A DNA stretch of 64,000 nucleotides from Cydia pomonella (GCF_033807575.1 NC_084725.1:12187001-12251000); one strand, 5' to 3'. Numbered from the stretch's first letter, positions 21,940 to 32,410 are shown. Translations and numbers: made by a program. The notes: generated by a model not told the origin, from the letters alone.

Positions 21940-23010
21940 CTGTATTTTTCTTTCAATAGGCAACTAATACTCAACGAGACAATTCTGACAAATTCAAACA
22001 CAATTAGGTTGCGTTGTTTAATCACAGAGTTCCTATGGCTACATACAAATGTTGACTTAATAGCCGCCGCCATTGGTTTAAGAAATGTTTGGCTGACATC
22101 CTTTTCTCCTCCTCTCTCACTGACAGATGACATCAGCTTTGACTTGGGTTTGTCTCATTTGCGATTTTAAATCTTTATAATGTAAAGTTTATAATGTAAA
22201 TTCAAACACAATTAGATTGTTTAATCACAGAGGTCCTATGGCTACATAGAAATGTTGACTTAATAGCCGACGCCATTACTAGGTTTAAGAAATATTTGGC
22301 TGACATCCTTTTCTCCTCCTCTCTCACTGACAGATGACACCAGCTTTGACTTGGGTTTGTCTCATTTGCGATTTTAAATCCTTATAATGTAAAGTTTATA
22401 ATGTAAATTCAAACACAATTAGATTGTTTAATCACAGAGGTCCTATGGCTACATACAAATGTTGACTTAATAGCCGCCGCCATTGGTTTAAGAAATGTTT
22501 GGCTGACATCCTTTTCTCCTCCTCTCTCACTGACAGATGGCATCAGCTTTGACTTGGGTTTGTCTCATTTGCGATTTTAAATCTTTATAATGTAAATTCA
22601 AACACAATTAGGTTGCGTTGTTTAATCACAGAGTTCCTATGGCTACATACAAATGTTGACTTAATAGCCGCCGCCATTGGTTTAAGAAATGTTTGGCTGA
22701 CATCCTTTTCTCCTCCTCTCTCACTGACAGATGACATCAGCTTTGACTTGGGTTTGTCTCATTTGCGATTTTAAATCTTTATAATGTAAAGTTTATAATG
22801 TAAATTCAAACACAATTAGATTGTTTAATCACAGAGGTCCTATGGCTACATAGAAATGTTGACTTAATAGCCGCCGCTATTACTAGGTTTAAGAAATATT
22901 TGGCTGACATCCTTTTCTCCTCCTCTCTCACTGACAGATGACATCAGCTTTGACTTGGGTTTGTCTCATTTACGATTGTAAATCTTTATAATGTAAAGTT
23001 TAAAGTATAA
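21940..23010. repeat. Satellite-like tandem array, five units of about 190-208 bp
   Basis: Units begin at AATTCAAACACAATTA near 21991, 22199, 22406, 22595 and 22803. Each contains CACAGAG, TCCTATGGCTACATA, TGTTGACTTAATAGCCG and CTCTCTCACTGACAGATG. Units 1 and 4 share TTAGGTTGCGTTG, while 2 and 5 share ATTACTAGGTTTAAGAAATA. The pattern is therefore A-B-C-A-B with a 604-bp period. Unit 3 lacks an 18-bp AAAGTTTATAATGT segment. The entry sequence (21955-21990) resembles the dispersed repeat at 56566. Confidence 0.88.
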
Positions 23011-23267
23011 TCATTACTCTGTTATAGTGTAATGTTTAGATAGTTATTTTATTTGTTGATATGGTGTTAAATTAATTTGTAACATTTGCGCTTACTTGTA
23101 AAGCATGGTGTGTACACTTGTTTTGGATTTCGTGCTAGTTTCCAAGCCGTTGTAGGATTTCTAAGTGTACCCAATAAATAAATTAAAAAATGCAAGTTAA
23201 AAAAGCGCTTGTAAAAGAAATAAATAAAAACATGTTTGTAACATACGCAATTTCCTATAGATAGATT

Positions 23268-23435
23268 TGGCCGCCTTCGATTAGTACCTTTGTCCCTCTT
23301 GGTGTAGCTGTAGCACGACAAAATTATTTCACGGTTCAGCTTTGGAATGAGTTGCCTACCTCCTTAAGTCAATCGCGGTCCGTAGCATCGCTTAAGGGGC
23401 AGTTGAAGAAGCTGTGGCTATCTGACCAGATTTAA
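23268..23435 (+). pseudogene. C-terminus of a jockey/CR1-type LINE reverse transcriptase
   Basis: The frame reads ...PLGVAVARQNYFTVQLWNEL, then PTSLSQSRSVASLKGQLKKL and WLSDQI before a TAA. The LWNELP and SLKGQLKKL motifs are typical of the extreme C-terminus of jockey-superfamily LINEs. Everything upstream, including all catalytic motifs, is missing, so this is a 5'-truncated dead copy. Confidence 0.8.
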
Positions 23436-23757
23436 CTTATTTGTGACTACAAATATATAATTATTGTATATAATATAGGTATTCTATATATTTGTTATAC
23501 TATTACTTCTATTTTATTTGTTTTTTTCATTTAATTGTTTTTTTTTTCTCGCCCTCTTTTGTAATTTTATTGATTTTCCTCTAGTCTATTGTACTCAGTG
23601 CTATATTTGTCTACCATTCTTCATCAATTCTCATCTACTCAAAGGTTAACTGGAAGAAATCCCTTAAAGGGATAAGTTCGCCTTTGTACTGCTTATCCTG
23701 TGCCATATTTATATTTTGTATTTTGTACAATAAAGAGTTTATACATACATACATACA
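23436..23757 (+). mobile_element. 3' UTR and tail of that LINE
   Basis: T-rich sequence leads to GGTTAACTGGAAGAAATCCC, AAGTTCGCCTTTGTAC and GTACAATAAAGAGTTTATAC, ending in ATAC repeats (23742-23757). The same tail motif recurs at 11488-11640 and, in part, at 37060-37157. Confidence 0.78.
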
Positions 23758-24009
23758 TTATTTACACATAGTAGTCTAACTCTCGAGATCACATTACACT
23801 GGTTGACAAGAACTCAAATCGCTTGAGCTCGCGTTTTTATAGAAATCCCGCGACCTGACCTTCCTAAGCCATCGTCGCCATAAAATGCCTGAAGCTAGCT
23901 TACTTTACTTTACTTAGTTGACTTTGTATCTAGCGCTCGGCTTTAAGTAAATGTTGTTAGCTGTGGTCCCTTTTACTATATTCAACGCCAAAAATTCTTG
24001 GAGAACTAA

Positions 24010-24180
24010 TCTTTTTTTTTTATGATATAGGAGGCAAACGAGCAGGTGGATCACCTGATGGTAAGCGATTACCGCCGCCCATGAACACCTGCAACACCAG
24101 AGGGGTTGTAAGTGCGTTGCCGGCCTTTAAGATGGGAGTACGCTCTTTTCTTGAAGGTTTGAAGGTCGTATCGGTCCGGA
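24010..24180 (-). repeat. LINE 3'-end-like repeat, antisense
   Basis: A T run and ATGATATAGGAGGCAAACGA lead into GCAGGTGGATCACCTGATGG, CAACACCAGAGGGGTTG and GATGGGAGTACGCTCTTTTC. It is the best-preserved member here of the family also at 10218 and 38738. Confidence 0.7.
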
Positions 24181-24568
24181 GATCCGCATGTATTTTTGTA
24201 TGTATTTGTACATAAAATGTAAACGCTATTTGTAAAACTTTAACTCAAGAAGAATTTGAACTTTTTTTATATATAAAACCTATATTTTTGCAAAGTGTTA
24301 CCTGTCACTTTTTGACATCTATCAATAAGAATATTTGGACTAGGTCCCATAGTGGCAACATCTCCACCAAAAAGGCGTTTTGCGCTAAGTAACAATAAAA
24401 AGATGTTTTTTTGTAAGTGGCTTCAACTCTGAAATTAGGCGAATTACAAAAAAGTTTATACGACATTTTAGTCTTTAAATATGATCAGGAATATAAAATG
24501 TTAAAATCTCTCGCAATGCTATCTCGCAAATTATATTTTAAATCTTTTTAAATGTACCTACAAATTTG
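24181..24568. other. Unassigned sequence before a GGGTTCCG-type 3' end
   Basis: AT-rich. It may be the body of a diverged repeat whose 3' end is the next feature, but no shared internal motif was found. Confidence 0.3.
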
Positions 24569-24614
24569 TACGGAGCTCTCGGTGGGCAAGTCCGGCTCGC
24601 ACTTGTTAGGTTTT
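24569..24614 (+). repeat. 3' end of a GGGTTCCG-family repeat
   Basis: GTACGGAGCTCTCGGTGGGC and AAGTCCGGCTCGCACTTG followed by TTAGGTTTTT match the family's 3' terminus. Confidence 0.65.
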
Positions 24615-24973
24615 TATTTATTAAGAGCTGACATGACATAGGAGCTGCTCAGATACATTAGGCTCTTAATAAATAGGTTTTCCTTTAAAGATGATCGGAT
24701 AAACTTATCCATTAAATTCCAGTTGAATGTGCATGTTTTCCAGTAATTTCCCTTTAAAGCTCCATCCCACTTACATCGTTTACGCATACCGGGTAAGTGA
24801 AATGCAATCGGGCGTGTAACTAAGAGATTACAGAGCTCCGTGTCTTGTTGCAAAAGAAGTGTTATACGAGCAATATACGACGTTGCTATTTTAAAAGCTT
24901 AATAACGGAATAGCTATTCAGGGATAAAGACTCGTGTTGAATGTTGTTACAAAATCTGATTCATAAAATCAGG
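24615..24973. other. No recognised feature
   Basis: AT-rich. The minus-strand frame at 24614-24853 has no domain. Confidence 0.4.
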
Positions 24974-25658
24974 CTAGGTTCACACGGCGTTAATTTTTCC
25001 CGTATACCGTTGAAGAGATTTTATCGTATATGGTAGTGACAGGAACATTTGTATGGCAGCAATGTTCAAAATCGTTCACACAGCGCCTATGCGGGAGAGC
25101 CATTTAGCCATGTGAACGATTTTGAACGTTGTCATACAAATGTTGCTGACACTACCGTCCCAAGACCAAGTCGTGAAATGCATCTTCTACTGTGAATTGC
25201 AAGATGGAAAGCGCAAGCGAGACAGCCTGTTCTTGCGTTTCAAAGATGTGTTGAAGCGGCATATGAAGAGAGCATGAGCTCATCGGCATTCCCATGGCAT
25301 CCCATTTTATGGGAGAATCTAGCCAGTGACCCTCCACGTTGGAGGCATAATGTGCAGACGCAGGTGGGTCATTTTAAAGCTAGGCGGCGTACGAGTTCAG
25401 AACTCGACGCTAAGCGCGACGAGCTGAAGGCCAGACCACCTGGGCCGATACTTTACAATTATGTCGGATGGGTTTGGTTAGCGAGTTTGGTCGTACATTC
25501 GCTGCAATAACTGGCTATATCAGTCACATGAGAGCACACGATTGACGTTCTAGCGGTAGAACCCAGTGGCTGTGGTCGAAAACGGCTAGATGATGATGAT
25601 GATTCGATAAAATCCCGTATACGGTATACGGGAAAAATTAACGCCATGTGAACCCTAG
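24974..25658. mobile_element. Large TIR/foldback element interrupted by a LINE fragment
   Basis: The left end CTAGGTTCACACGGCGTTAA then TTTTTCCCGTATAC is the inverse of the right end GTATACGGGAAAAATTAACG then CCATGTGAACCCTAG. A second inverted pair lies inside the left half (about 25030-25160: GTAGTGACAGGAACATTTGT against ACAAATGTTGCTGACACTAC). The LINE remnant sits between this inner pair and the right end. Confidence 0.78.
25172..25560 (+). pseudogene. LINE C-terminal remnant inside the TIR element
   Basis: Broken frames read CIFYCELQDGKRKRDSLFLR then FKDVLKRHMKRA and a stop. After frame shifts they read DPPRWRHNVQTQVGHFKARR and finally SEFGRTFAAITGYISHMRAHD. The last part resembles a degenerate C2H2 finger seen at the C-terminus of some animal LINEs. 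Stops and frameshifts show it is dead. Confidence 0.65.
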
Positions 25659-26011
25659 GCTCAAGCGTTACTTTGCTAAAATACATGTTAATTAAAACAA
25701 AAATGTTGCCTTGTTTATTCGTGAAAAAATAACGTGACACCCGCCCTCCCACTCCCACCGTGAAAATAAATACGCAAATAAAGCAAACCAGCGCCAAACG
25801 CACGAAACTCGACACGTGTTTCGCCACTACGCCTGAGGCATCATTATCGAGGGATCGTTATTTTTTTCGTGAACTAGCGAGGTGATATTTTTGTTTTAAT
25901 TAACAAAATCTAATTAAATAGATGCTCATTTGCTAGCAAGATATCACAATAAATTGGACACAAAAAAGGTAAATCACAAAATAAATACAGGAGTCAAAGA
26001 TACCAATCTTT
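25659..26011. other. No recognised feature
   Basis: The sequence contains AT-rich blocks and a CCCGCCCTCCCACTCCC-like patch. No coding domain was seen. Confidence 0.4.
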
Positions 26012-26242
26012 TTGACGTGATAACGTTTTATAAATTGATGAACACCGGTAGGTAACGTTACGGCCACGTTGTGGACAGATCTCCATGGTAACGTTACGGC
26101 CACGTTGTGGACAGATCTCCATGGTAACTCCTTCGTTGTATTATTCGAAATAATGATAATTCAGTGATAATAATTCAATTCAGTTCATAAATAAAAGTAT
26201 GCAATTTTTCATCAATGTGTTCTTATGACGTTATCACGTAAA
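26012..26242. mobile_element. TIR element with ACGTGATAACG ends
   Basis: TTGACGTGATAACGTTTTAT and ATTGATGAACAC at the left mirror ATCAATGTGTTCTTATGACG and TTATCACGTAAAA at the right. The body includes an exact 36-bp tandem duplication (separate entry). Confidence 0.7.
26051..26122. repeat. Exact 36-bp tandem duplication
   Basis: A unit beginning GGTAACGTTACGGCCACGTT occurs twice head to tail without a mismatch (26051-26086, 26087-26122), and a third copy starts with GGTAAC. It lies within the preceding TIR element. Confidence 0.93.
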
Positions 26243-26865
26243 ACTATCTTCCGTAAACCGACTTTACAGACAACCATTTTTTTAAAGATGGTGCTTTACG
26301 TTTAATAAAAAAAAAATTGTAAGTAGGTATAGCAATTACCGATCGTGTCATGCACGATGACGCGCGCCTTGATTCGTAATGTCACGTTATTAAAGGTAAG
26401 ATTTGACAAATCTGCGCACCATCGTGGATGACCCAAACTATATATACATAAACGCATTATTTCAGAATAAACATCAAATAATAATTACCACCTACTGTTT
26501 GAAGTCGGTTAAAAAAACCATAATATTTTCCTTAGATAACGCTTCTATAAATCTCTCAGACTTGACATGAATAATAGACCTGAGGGTAGGTTTGCAAGCA
26601 ACCTAGTCATTTGGCAGGTTGCCTAGGTACTAGGGTATCGGGAGTGTGTTCGTTCAGGAATTCATATTTGCTCCTTCTATATGTGGTTAATGGAAAAAGC
26701 ATTTGTTTTCTTCTCCTATTTGTAATATAACCCATTCAGCGATAATTACAAAACGTTGTCGTTTTGCCTCTACCGAAGCATTTGCTCTATATACCAGGAA
26801 ACCCATGTTATCGGCTACGACGTAGCGCTACGACCGTAGCTCGGCGGTGAATGTGTTAAAACCCT
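26243..26865. other. Possible TIR remnant and unassigned sequence
   Basis: AACCGACTTTACAGACAA near 26267 and CTGTTTGAAGTCGGTT near 26497 are weakly inverted and may bound an old element. Nothing else was recognised. Confidence 0.3.
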
Positions 26866-27160
26866 CGGCCCGATTCGAATAATGATTAAGATACGATTAA
26901 GATCTTGGAAAGAGATCTTTCCATCATCATCTTTTAAAGATTTAAAAGATCGTTTACATATGTAAACGACGTCAAAATTGACGTTTATTTCGATTCCGCT
27001 GTGATCCCAATAAGATCTGTCTACGAAATTTCTAACGTCAAAGTGACATTGGTTGCCTGAATCGAGCTGCTTCGACGATACGACTACAAACGATATCTAA
27101 ATGAGAACTTATCTAAACCAGAACTTACCGTTATCGTATCTCATTCTTCGAATCGGGCCG
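26866..27160. mobile_element. MITE with CGGCCCGATTCGAA termini, copy 2
   Basis: It has the same terminal inverted repeats and interior (TTGACGTTTATTTCGATTCC, TAACGTCAAAGTGACATTGG) as 10932-11180, with an extra AAAGATCTTT-rich left part. It lies inside a CTACG-rich sequence that resumes on the other side (to about 27340). Confidence 0.85.
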
Positions 27161-27695
27161 CCTACATAAAACCTGGAACTATATACTAATAAAAGTCGTT
27201 TCTCGTGTCCAAGTCCAAACGCTACGTACGCGAGAAAAGTATATCGCTACGAGGAAAGTGCTACGTGTTTACAACGCTAAGGCGTAGACGCGTAGCGCCG
27301 TGGCGTAGCACTGAATGTCGTGAGTTGAACACATTGACACACTGCACTATGGTACTAATTGCAACGGAATTTTGGGCGTAATCAGGTAACGATTGTGAAG
27401 TAGAGTATTGATGTAAGGGTAATTTCATAACAGTCAATTATTTTATGTTTTTTTTTTTTATGCTTATATTTTTCCGTTAGTATTTTAGTTATTAAAATCT
27501 CCCTTCGAGCGTTAAGAGCGTTTCGTTTTATTTTAATATATTGTTTTCGTTTGAAATTACTTATCTATTTAATAATAGCTTCTTCCCTCTCGCAAAAAAT
27601 AATAAATGAACATCATTTCCGTCCTTTATCTTTGATATAAAAAATCCTTTAACGAATAATAAAACATTAATAATCGCAATTACCTCTACGTTCTG
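27161..27695. other. CTACG-rich repeat debris, then AT-rich sequence
   Basis: GCTACGTACGCGAG, GCTACGAGGAAAGTGCTACG and GCGTAGCGCCGTGGCGTAGC are reiterated to about 27320, matching the flank left of 26866. They are probably parts of one older element split by the MITE. Confidence 0.4.
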
Positions 27696-27879
27696 AGGCC
27701 AATCCGAACGACACTTGAATTTTAAAATATTGATATCTAAATAATATCATTTTCTCTCCATTCGCCTGTTCCTCTCGCTCGCGCCAAAACATATACAGAA
27801 AAATACAAGCGATATGCATGCGCAGATGATAGCTATTTATTCACGCCATTTTGATGTGAAGGTTTCTTCGAATTGGCCT
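27696..27879. mobile_element. MITE with AGGCCAATCCGAA ends, copy 2
   Basis: AGGCCAATCCGAACG at the left and TTCGAATTGGCCT at the right are inverted. The interior differs from 21084-21231 except near the ends. Confidence 0.55.
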
Positions 27880-28169
27880 CTATGTCCCTTTTAGGCATTT
27901 TACAGAGCTCGAGATCGCTTCGTCCACAATCCTATTTCGTCACCTTCTTAACTTGTCATTAGGCAAATGGTCACTTTCCTATCTTGTCCGCATTCCTATA
28001 TGGTCCACAGTGCTGGCGGAGGTCAATATGCAGTCATTTCCTCGCCACGCCAAGCCACGTATGTATGGCCAGTGCCAACAAAGCTTTTCCGTTGGAAAAA
28101 AGTAAATGCGAAGTGCCGATATTGTCTTATTTACCATTTGTCTTATTTAGTGGAGCCATTTGTGACATT
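27880..28169. other. Left flank of the gypsy element
   Basis: No feature was recognised. The last five bases (ACATT, 28165-28169) are the left target duplication of the LTR retrotransposon. Open frames here have no domain. Confidence 0.5.
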
Positions 28170-28265
28170 TGTGACGATCTTGTCATTATGTGTATGGTGG
28201 CGGGTAGATACCTTTTTTATAATAAATCAGTCGGTTGCTAGCCCACGCCTTTCATTGACGTCTCA
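28170..28265 (+). repeat. 5' LTR (96 bp)
   Basis: It begins TGTGACGATC and ends GACGTCTCA, so the boundaries are TG...CA. It is identical to the 3' LTR. An AATAAATC stretch near 28220 could serve as a polyadenylation signal. Confidence 0.95.
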
Positions 28266-28266
28266 C

Positions 28267-28282
28267 TGGCGCTGAGGACGGG
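28267..28282 (+). promoter_or_regulatory. Primer-binding site, tRNA-Ser-like
   Basis: TGGCGCTGAGGACGGG starts one base after the LTR. By memory it matches the complement of the insect tRNA-Ser(GCU) 3' end at about 13 of 16 positions, in line with serine-tRNA priming reported for mag. Confidence 0.7.
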
Positions 28283-28336
28283 ATAACGGTTTATTTTTCT
28301 ATATTCGCGTGTGTTATAGTGTAAAAAAGTGGTAAA

Positions 28337-31300
28337 ATGCCTATCGGCAAGATTGAACCTTTTAATTTAGCATCTAAACAGTGGCCCGCGTATATACGTC
28401 GCGTAAATCAGTATATTTTGTTAAACGAAATTTCCGACGACCTTAAAGTGCCGATGTTAATAACGGTTGTTGGAGAAGCGACTTATTCGCTCATGTGTGA
28501 TTTGTGCTCGCCCAATTTCCCGGAGGAAAAAACATACGAACAACTGGTGCAACTGTTAACGGATCATCTGGAGCCGCAAAGGTCGGAGATCGCCGAGCGA
28601 CATATATTTCGGCAACGTAGGCAGCGCGCGGGCGAGTCGCTCACGGACTACCTACAGGATTTAAAGCACCTGGCGGCGACATGCAATTTCGGAAGTGCAA
28701 CCCTCGAAGAGAATCTTCGCGATCAGTTCGTTTCCGGTCTAGCCAGCGATGTGATGCGATCGAGAATCTTCGCGGAGAAAGATATCAAGTATAAAGAGGC
28801 GGTGGAATTGGCATTGGCTCTGGAGGCCGCTGAAAAACATGCGGAAGTAAGCGGCACCACGAAAGCAGGGCTAGCGGCGACAGGCAGCGAGGCGGGCGAG
28901 GGCCTGCATTTTACTCGGGGCGCTCGAGGAGCGCCGCGGACGGGGCGCGGAGCCGGCGCGGGCGGCGCGCGCGGGCCGGGCGCGAGCAGCGCGCCGGCAG
29001 CCGCGGCCGCGGGCGAGCCCAGGACGAGGGCTTGCTGGCGCTGTGGCAGGGCGCACACGGCGGACAGGTGCCGTTTCAGAAATTATAATTGTGACGAGTG
29101 CGGCCAGCGGGGCCATCTCAAAGGTATGTGTACACAAGTGCGCGGAGGTGGCGGTCGGCACCATTTCGTCGGTGATGACTCGGACGACGACGGTATATTT
29201 AATATTGATGTGACAGTTCAAGGCAGTAAACCGTATTTTGTTACCTTGGCAGTTGATCGGCATAAGATTGTTTATGAGATAGACACCGGTAGTCGGATTT
29301 CGGCAATAAATGAAGTCATGTACCGGCAGTTGTTTAGCGAAAAAAAAATAATTACCGATAATGCAATGTTTCATGGTTATTCAGGTTCACCTTTGGACTC
29401 ACTTGGTTACATTGAGGTGGATGTAAAGTTAAATGATGTTCAACAAAAATCATTACATTTGTATGTGATCAAGCGAGGCGGACGGCCACTGTTAGGCCGT
29501 GAGTGGATACGCGCCCTTAACATAAAACAGATAAACCTCCATGCAATCACAGATGATCAATTCGTGATTCAACTTTGTAACGAATATCCCGAGGTTTTTA
29601 GTGATAAGCTAGGTACTTGTAAACAATCCATTCAACTGCAGTTGACGGATAAGGAACCGGTTTATGTGCGAGCTCGGCCAGTCCCACTGGCACTGCGCGG
29701 TCGCGTGGAGCAGGAGTTAATGAGGCTCGAAGCCGATGGGTCTATTTACCGCGTGGACCACTCGGACTATGGCACCCCCATAGTCCCAGTGGTCAAGGCT
29801 AATGGAGAGATACGTATATGCGGCGATTATAAGATTACGATAAATCCGAAATTAAAACGTAATTTTTATCCGTTGCCGCGCATAGACGAATTATTTGCCA
29901 ACCTTAGCGGAGGTGAGAGATTTACAAAAATAGACCTTCGGCACGCGTACGAACAGTGCTTAGTGGCAGAAGACTCGCAACCTTACACTGCTATTACTAC
30001 GCATATGGGTACTTATGTTTATCGACGTACGCCTTATGGTTTGTCTTGCGTGCCAGAAAAATTTCAAAAACTCATGGAAGAAGTATTACGCGGGGTACCT
30101 GGATGCGTGGTGTTTTTGGATGACATTTGTGTCACGGGTTCAAATGATGTTGAACACATTAAAAATTTAAAAACAGTACTTGATAGGCTACGAGATATGG
30201 GCTTGACAGTTAAATTAAGTAAATGTAGCTTTCTACAAGACAGTGTGAAATACCTAGGATTTATTATTAACAAAGAGGGGTTGCGCCCGGACCCAAGTAA
30301 ACTGGATGCCATTTCCAGCGCGCCACGGCCGGAAAACGTGTCACAATTAAAAAGTTTTTTGGGGTTGTTAAACTATTATGGACGTTTTATTCCAAATCTT
30401 AGTAGCTTGTTAGCTCCCTTGCATAACCTTTTAAAAAAAGAAAGCGACTGGAAATGGGACCCGGAGTGTGAACGTGTGTTCAGTGAAGCAAAAAGAGCCC
30501 TCCTGAGTGAGCGGGTGCTGGCGCATTATGAAGAGGGGCGCGATCTGGTGCTATCGGTAGACAGCAGCGCGTACGGTCTTGGCGCAATTTTGGCGCATCG
30601 GTACGCGGGCGGCGCTGAGCGTCCCGTCAGCTGTGTGTCGCGTACGCTCAGCGCGGCCGAACGAAACTACAGTCAGCTTGACAAAGAGGCCCTCGCCATT
30701 CTATTTGGTGTCACTAAGCACCATCAATATTTATTCGGTCGACGGTTCACGCTGCGCACCGATCATCAGCCACTAACGCATATTTTTGGCGAAAAGGGGG
30801 GCATTCCACAGACTGCGGCGAGCCGCCTACAGCGGTGGGCGGCACGTCTGGCGGCTTACGATTTTACGATCGAATATGTACGCTCGGCCGATAACGGACC
30901 GGCCGACGCGCTTTCCCGGCTTCCCTTACCTCAGGAGGGTTCCCATTCGGACGCGTTAGATTATTTAAATTTAGTAGAAGACTGCTTGCCTATTTCTTTT
31001 AAAGAGGTAGCAAAAGAGACTGAGAGGGACGCAATATTATGTAAAATTAAAGGTTATGTACTTTTTGGTTGGCCGCTTTCGGGAGCGAGTTGCGATGAGA
31101 TGAAGGCCTATTTCGCTAGGAAAGATGAATTAATGACAGACCGTGGTTGTTTAATTTACAAGTACAGAATAGTAATTCCGGCAACTTTAAGAAAGCGTAT
31201 ATTAGACGAAATTCATGAAGGCCATTTGGGGATTAATAAAATGAAAAATTTGTCACGAAACTATGTTTATTGGCCAAGTTTAGATCGCGATATCGAAGAA

Positions 31301-32410
31301 GTCTGTCGCGCATGCTCGGCGTGCTGCGCGGTGCGCGACGCGCCGCCGCGCGCGCCACTCCACCCGTGGGAGTTTCCGCTAGAGCCGTGGGGGCGCGTGC
31401 ACGCGGATTTTGCCGATTGCGCAGGAGTACGTTACCTAGTGTTAGTGGACGCGCATTCCAAATGGATCGAGGTAGTTTCAATGCGCGGTACCGACGCAAC
31501 CGCGACTGTAAGGGTGTTAAGCACTATTTTTGCACAATTCGGCCTACCATCGCAACTCGTGACAGATAACGGACCTCCTTTTTCATCTCAGCAGTTTAAG
31601 TTATATTGTAAAAACAATTTTATTAGGCATGTAACTTCGGCTCCTTACAGGCCCCAAGGGAACGGTTTAGCGGAGAACGCTGTAAAAACAATTAAAAAAT
31701 GTATTAAACGAGCGTTACATGAAAGCGAGGACGTGAATACGGCTTTGAATAAATTTCTTCTTCAGTATCGTAATTGTGATCACGCAACTACCGGGGTCTC
31801 ACCAGCGGTGGCGTTACAAAGGCGCCGCCTCCGCACCCGGCTCGACGCGCTGCGGCCCGATACCGCGGCCGTCGTGCGCGACGCACAAGAACGCAAAGCA
31901 GCGTATTCTCAGGGTACTTATCGCCGGTTCCAAATAGGGGACGTAGTACTAGCTCGCGACTATACCGCCAAAGGGGATAAGTGGACAGAAGGTAAAGTAG
32001 TCAAGGAGACGGGACCGGTTTCATATAGAGTAGATATAGGGAACGGAGTAGAATGGCGCAGGCACGCCGACCAGTTGCTACCGGCGAACGGCGTGAACAA
32101 AGGTCGGTATTCACTATCTCGCATGAGTATGAGCACTTTACCTGAGGAACCAGAGGGGCCCAGTAGGGATGCCGAGGGGGACATGTTCGAGGACGCGTCC
32201 GATGGCGCGGAGGAGGCGCACGGGTCCCCGGCACCCCGGACGGAGCGCCCGCGTCGGTCGGCGGAGATCTCCCCGGCTACGGCCGCGCCGATTTCACCGG
32301 CCTCCCCAACCTCCCCGACCGCGCCATCGAATGCGTCCGCTCGGGCACTGCGTGCATATAACCGAGCAAAGCGTACTTTGATAAATTTCCTAGAAAATAC
32401 TTATATTTAA
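28337..32410 (+). CDS. Gag-pol polyprotein of the mag-like gypsy element
   Basis: A single 1357-residue frame with no stop encodes everything the element needs to copy and integrate itself. The capsid-like gag region spans about 1-175 and is followed by an Ala/Gly/Arg-rich linker. Two zinc knuckles (CWRCGRAHTADRC, CDECGQRGHLKGMC) lie at about 233-265. The aspartic protease has DTGS at about 316. The reverse transcriptase has TKIDLRHAYEQ and the catalytic VVFLDD at about 592-596. RNase H has SVDSSAYGLGA, QLDKEALAI, RTDHQPL and ADALSR. The integrase has an H-H-C-C zinc motif from about 960 and a D-D-35-E triad at about D1024, D1077 and E1113. A GPY/F-like motif (ETGPVSYRV) lies near 1225, and a Pro/Ser-rich tail follows. 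Gag and pol share one frame, so no frameshift is needed. There is no envelope gene. The start is the first ATG after the leader. Confidence 0.97.
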   Translation: MPIGKIEPFNLASKQWPAYIRRVNQYILLNEISDDLKVPMLITVVGEATYSLMCDLCSPNFPEEKTYEQLVQLLTDHLEPQRSEIAERHIFRQRRQRAGESLTDYLQDLKHLAATCNFGSATLEENLRDQFVSGLASDVMRSRIFAEKDIKYKEAVELALALEAAEKHAEVSGTTKAGLAATGSEAGEGLHFTRGARGAPRTGRGAGAGGARGPGASSAPAAAAAGEPRTRACWRCGRAHTADRCRFRNYNCDECGQRGHLKGMCTQVRGGGGRHHFVGDDSDDDGIFNIDVTVQGSKPYFVTLAVDRHKIVYEIDTGSRISAINEVMYRQLFSEKKIITDNAMFHGYSGSPLDSLGYIEVDVKLNDVQQKSLHLYVIKRGGRPLLGREWIRALNIKQINLHAITDDQFVIQLCNEYPEVFSDKLGTCKQSIQLQLTDKEPVYVRARPVPLALRGRVEQELMRLEADGSIYRVDHSDYGTPIVPVVKANGEIRICGDYKITINPKLKRNFYPLPRIDELFANLSGGERFTKIDLRHAYEQCLVAEDSQPYTAITTHMGTYVYRRTPYGLSCVPEKFQKLMEEVLRGVPGCVVFLDDICVTGSNDVEHIKNLKTVLDRLRDMGLTVKLSKCSFLQDSVKYLGFIINKEGLRPDPSKLDAISSAPRPENVSQLKSFLGLLNYYGRFIPNLSSLLAPLHNLLKKESDWKWDPECERVFSEAKRALLSERVLAHYEEGRDLVLSVDSSAYGLGAILAHRYAGGAERPVSCVSRTLSAAERNYSQLDKEALAILFGVTKHHQYLFGRRFTLRTDHQPLTHIFGEKGGIPQTAASRLQRWAARLAAYDFTIEYVRSADNGPADALSRLPLPQEGSHSDALDYLNLVEDCLPISFKEVAKETERDAILCKIKGYVLFGWPLSGASCDEMKAYFARKDELMTDRGCLIYKYRIVIPATLRKRILDEIHEGHLGINKMKNLSRNYVYWPSLDRDIEEVCRACSACCAVRDAPPRAPLHPWEFPLEPWGRVHADFADCAGVRYLVLVDAHSKWIEVVSMRGTDATATVRVLSTIFAQFGLPSQLVTDNGPPFSSQQFKLYCKNNFIRHVTSAPYRPQGNGLAENAVKTIKKCIKRALHESEDVNTALNKFLLQYRNCDHATTGVSPAVALQRRRLRTRLDALRPDTAAVVRDAQERKAAYSQGTYRRFQIGDVVLARDYTAKGDKWTEGKVVKETGPVSYRVDIGNGVEWRRHADQLLPANGVNKGRYSLSRMSMSTLPEEPEGPSRDAEGDMFEDASDGAEEAHGSPAPRTERPRRSAEISPATAAPISPASPTSPTAPSNASARALRAYNRAKRTLINFLENTYI

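Noticed and set aside
22595..22802. CRISPR-like array (regular repeats at 21.9-23.0 kb)
   Set aside because: The units are contiguous and almost entirely conserved, with no unique spacers, in a eukaryotic sequence. It is a satellite-like array.
25459..25827. 122-codon minus-strand frame
   Set aside because: It runs across the LINE remnant and the right terminal repeat of a TIR element, so it is chance.
28723..29374. Minus-strand frames of 111 and 167 codons over the gag region
   Set aside because: They are shadow frames created by the GC-rich Ala/Gly/Arg linker of gag.
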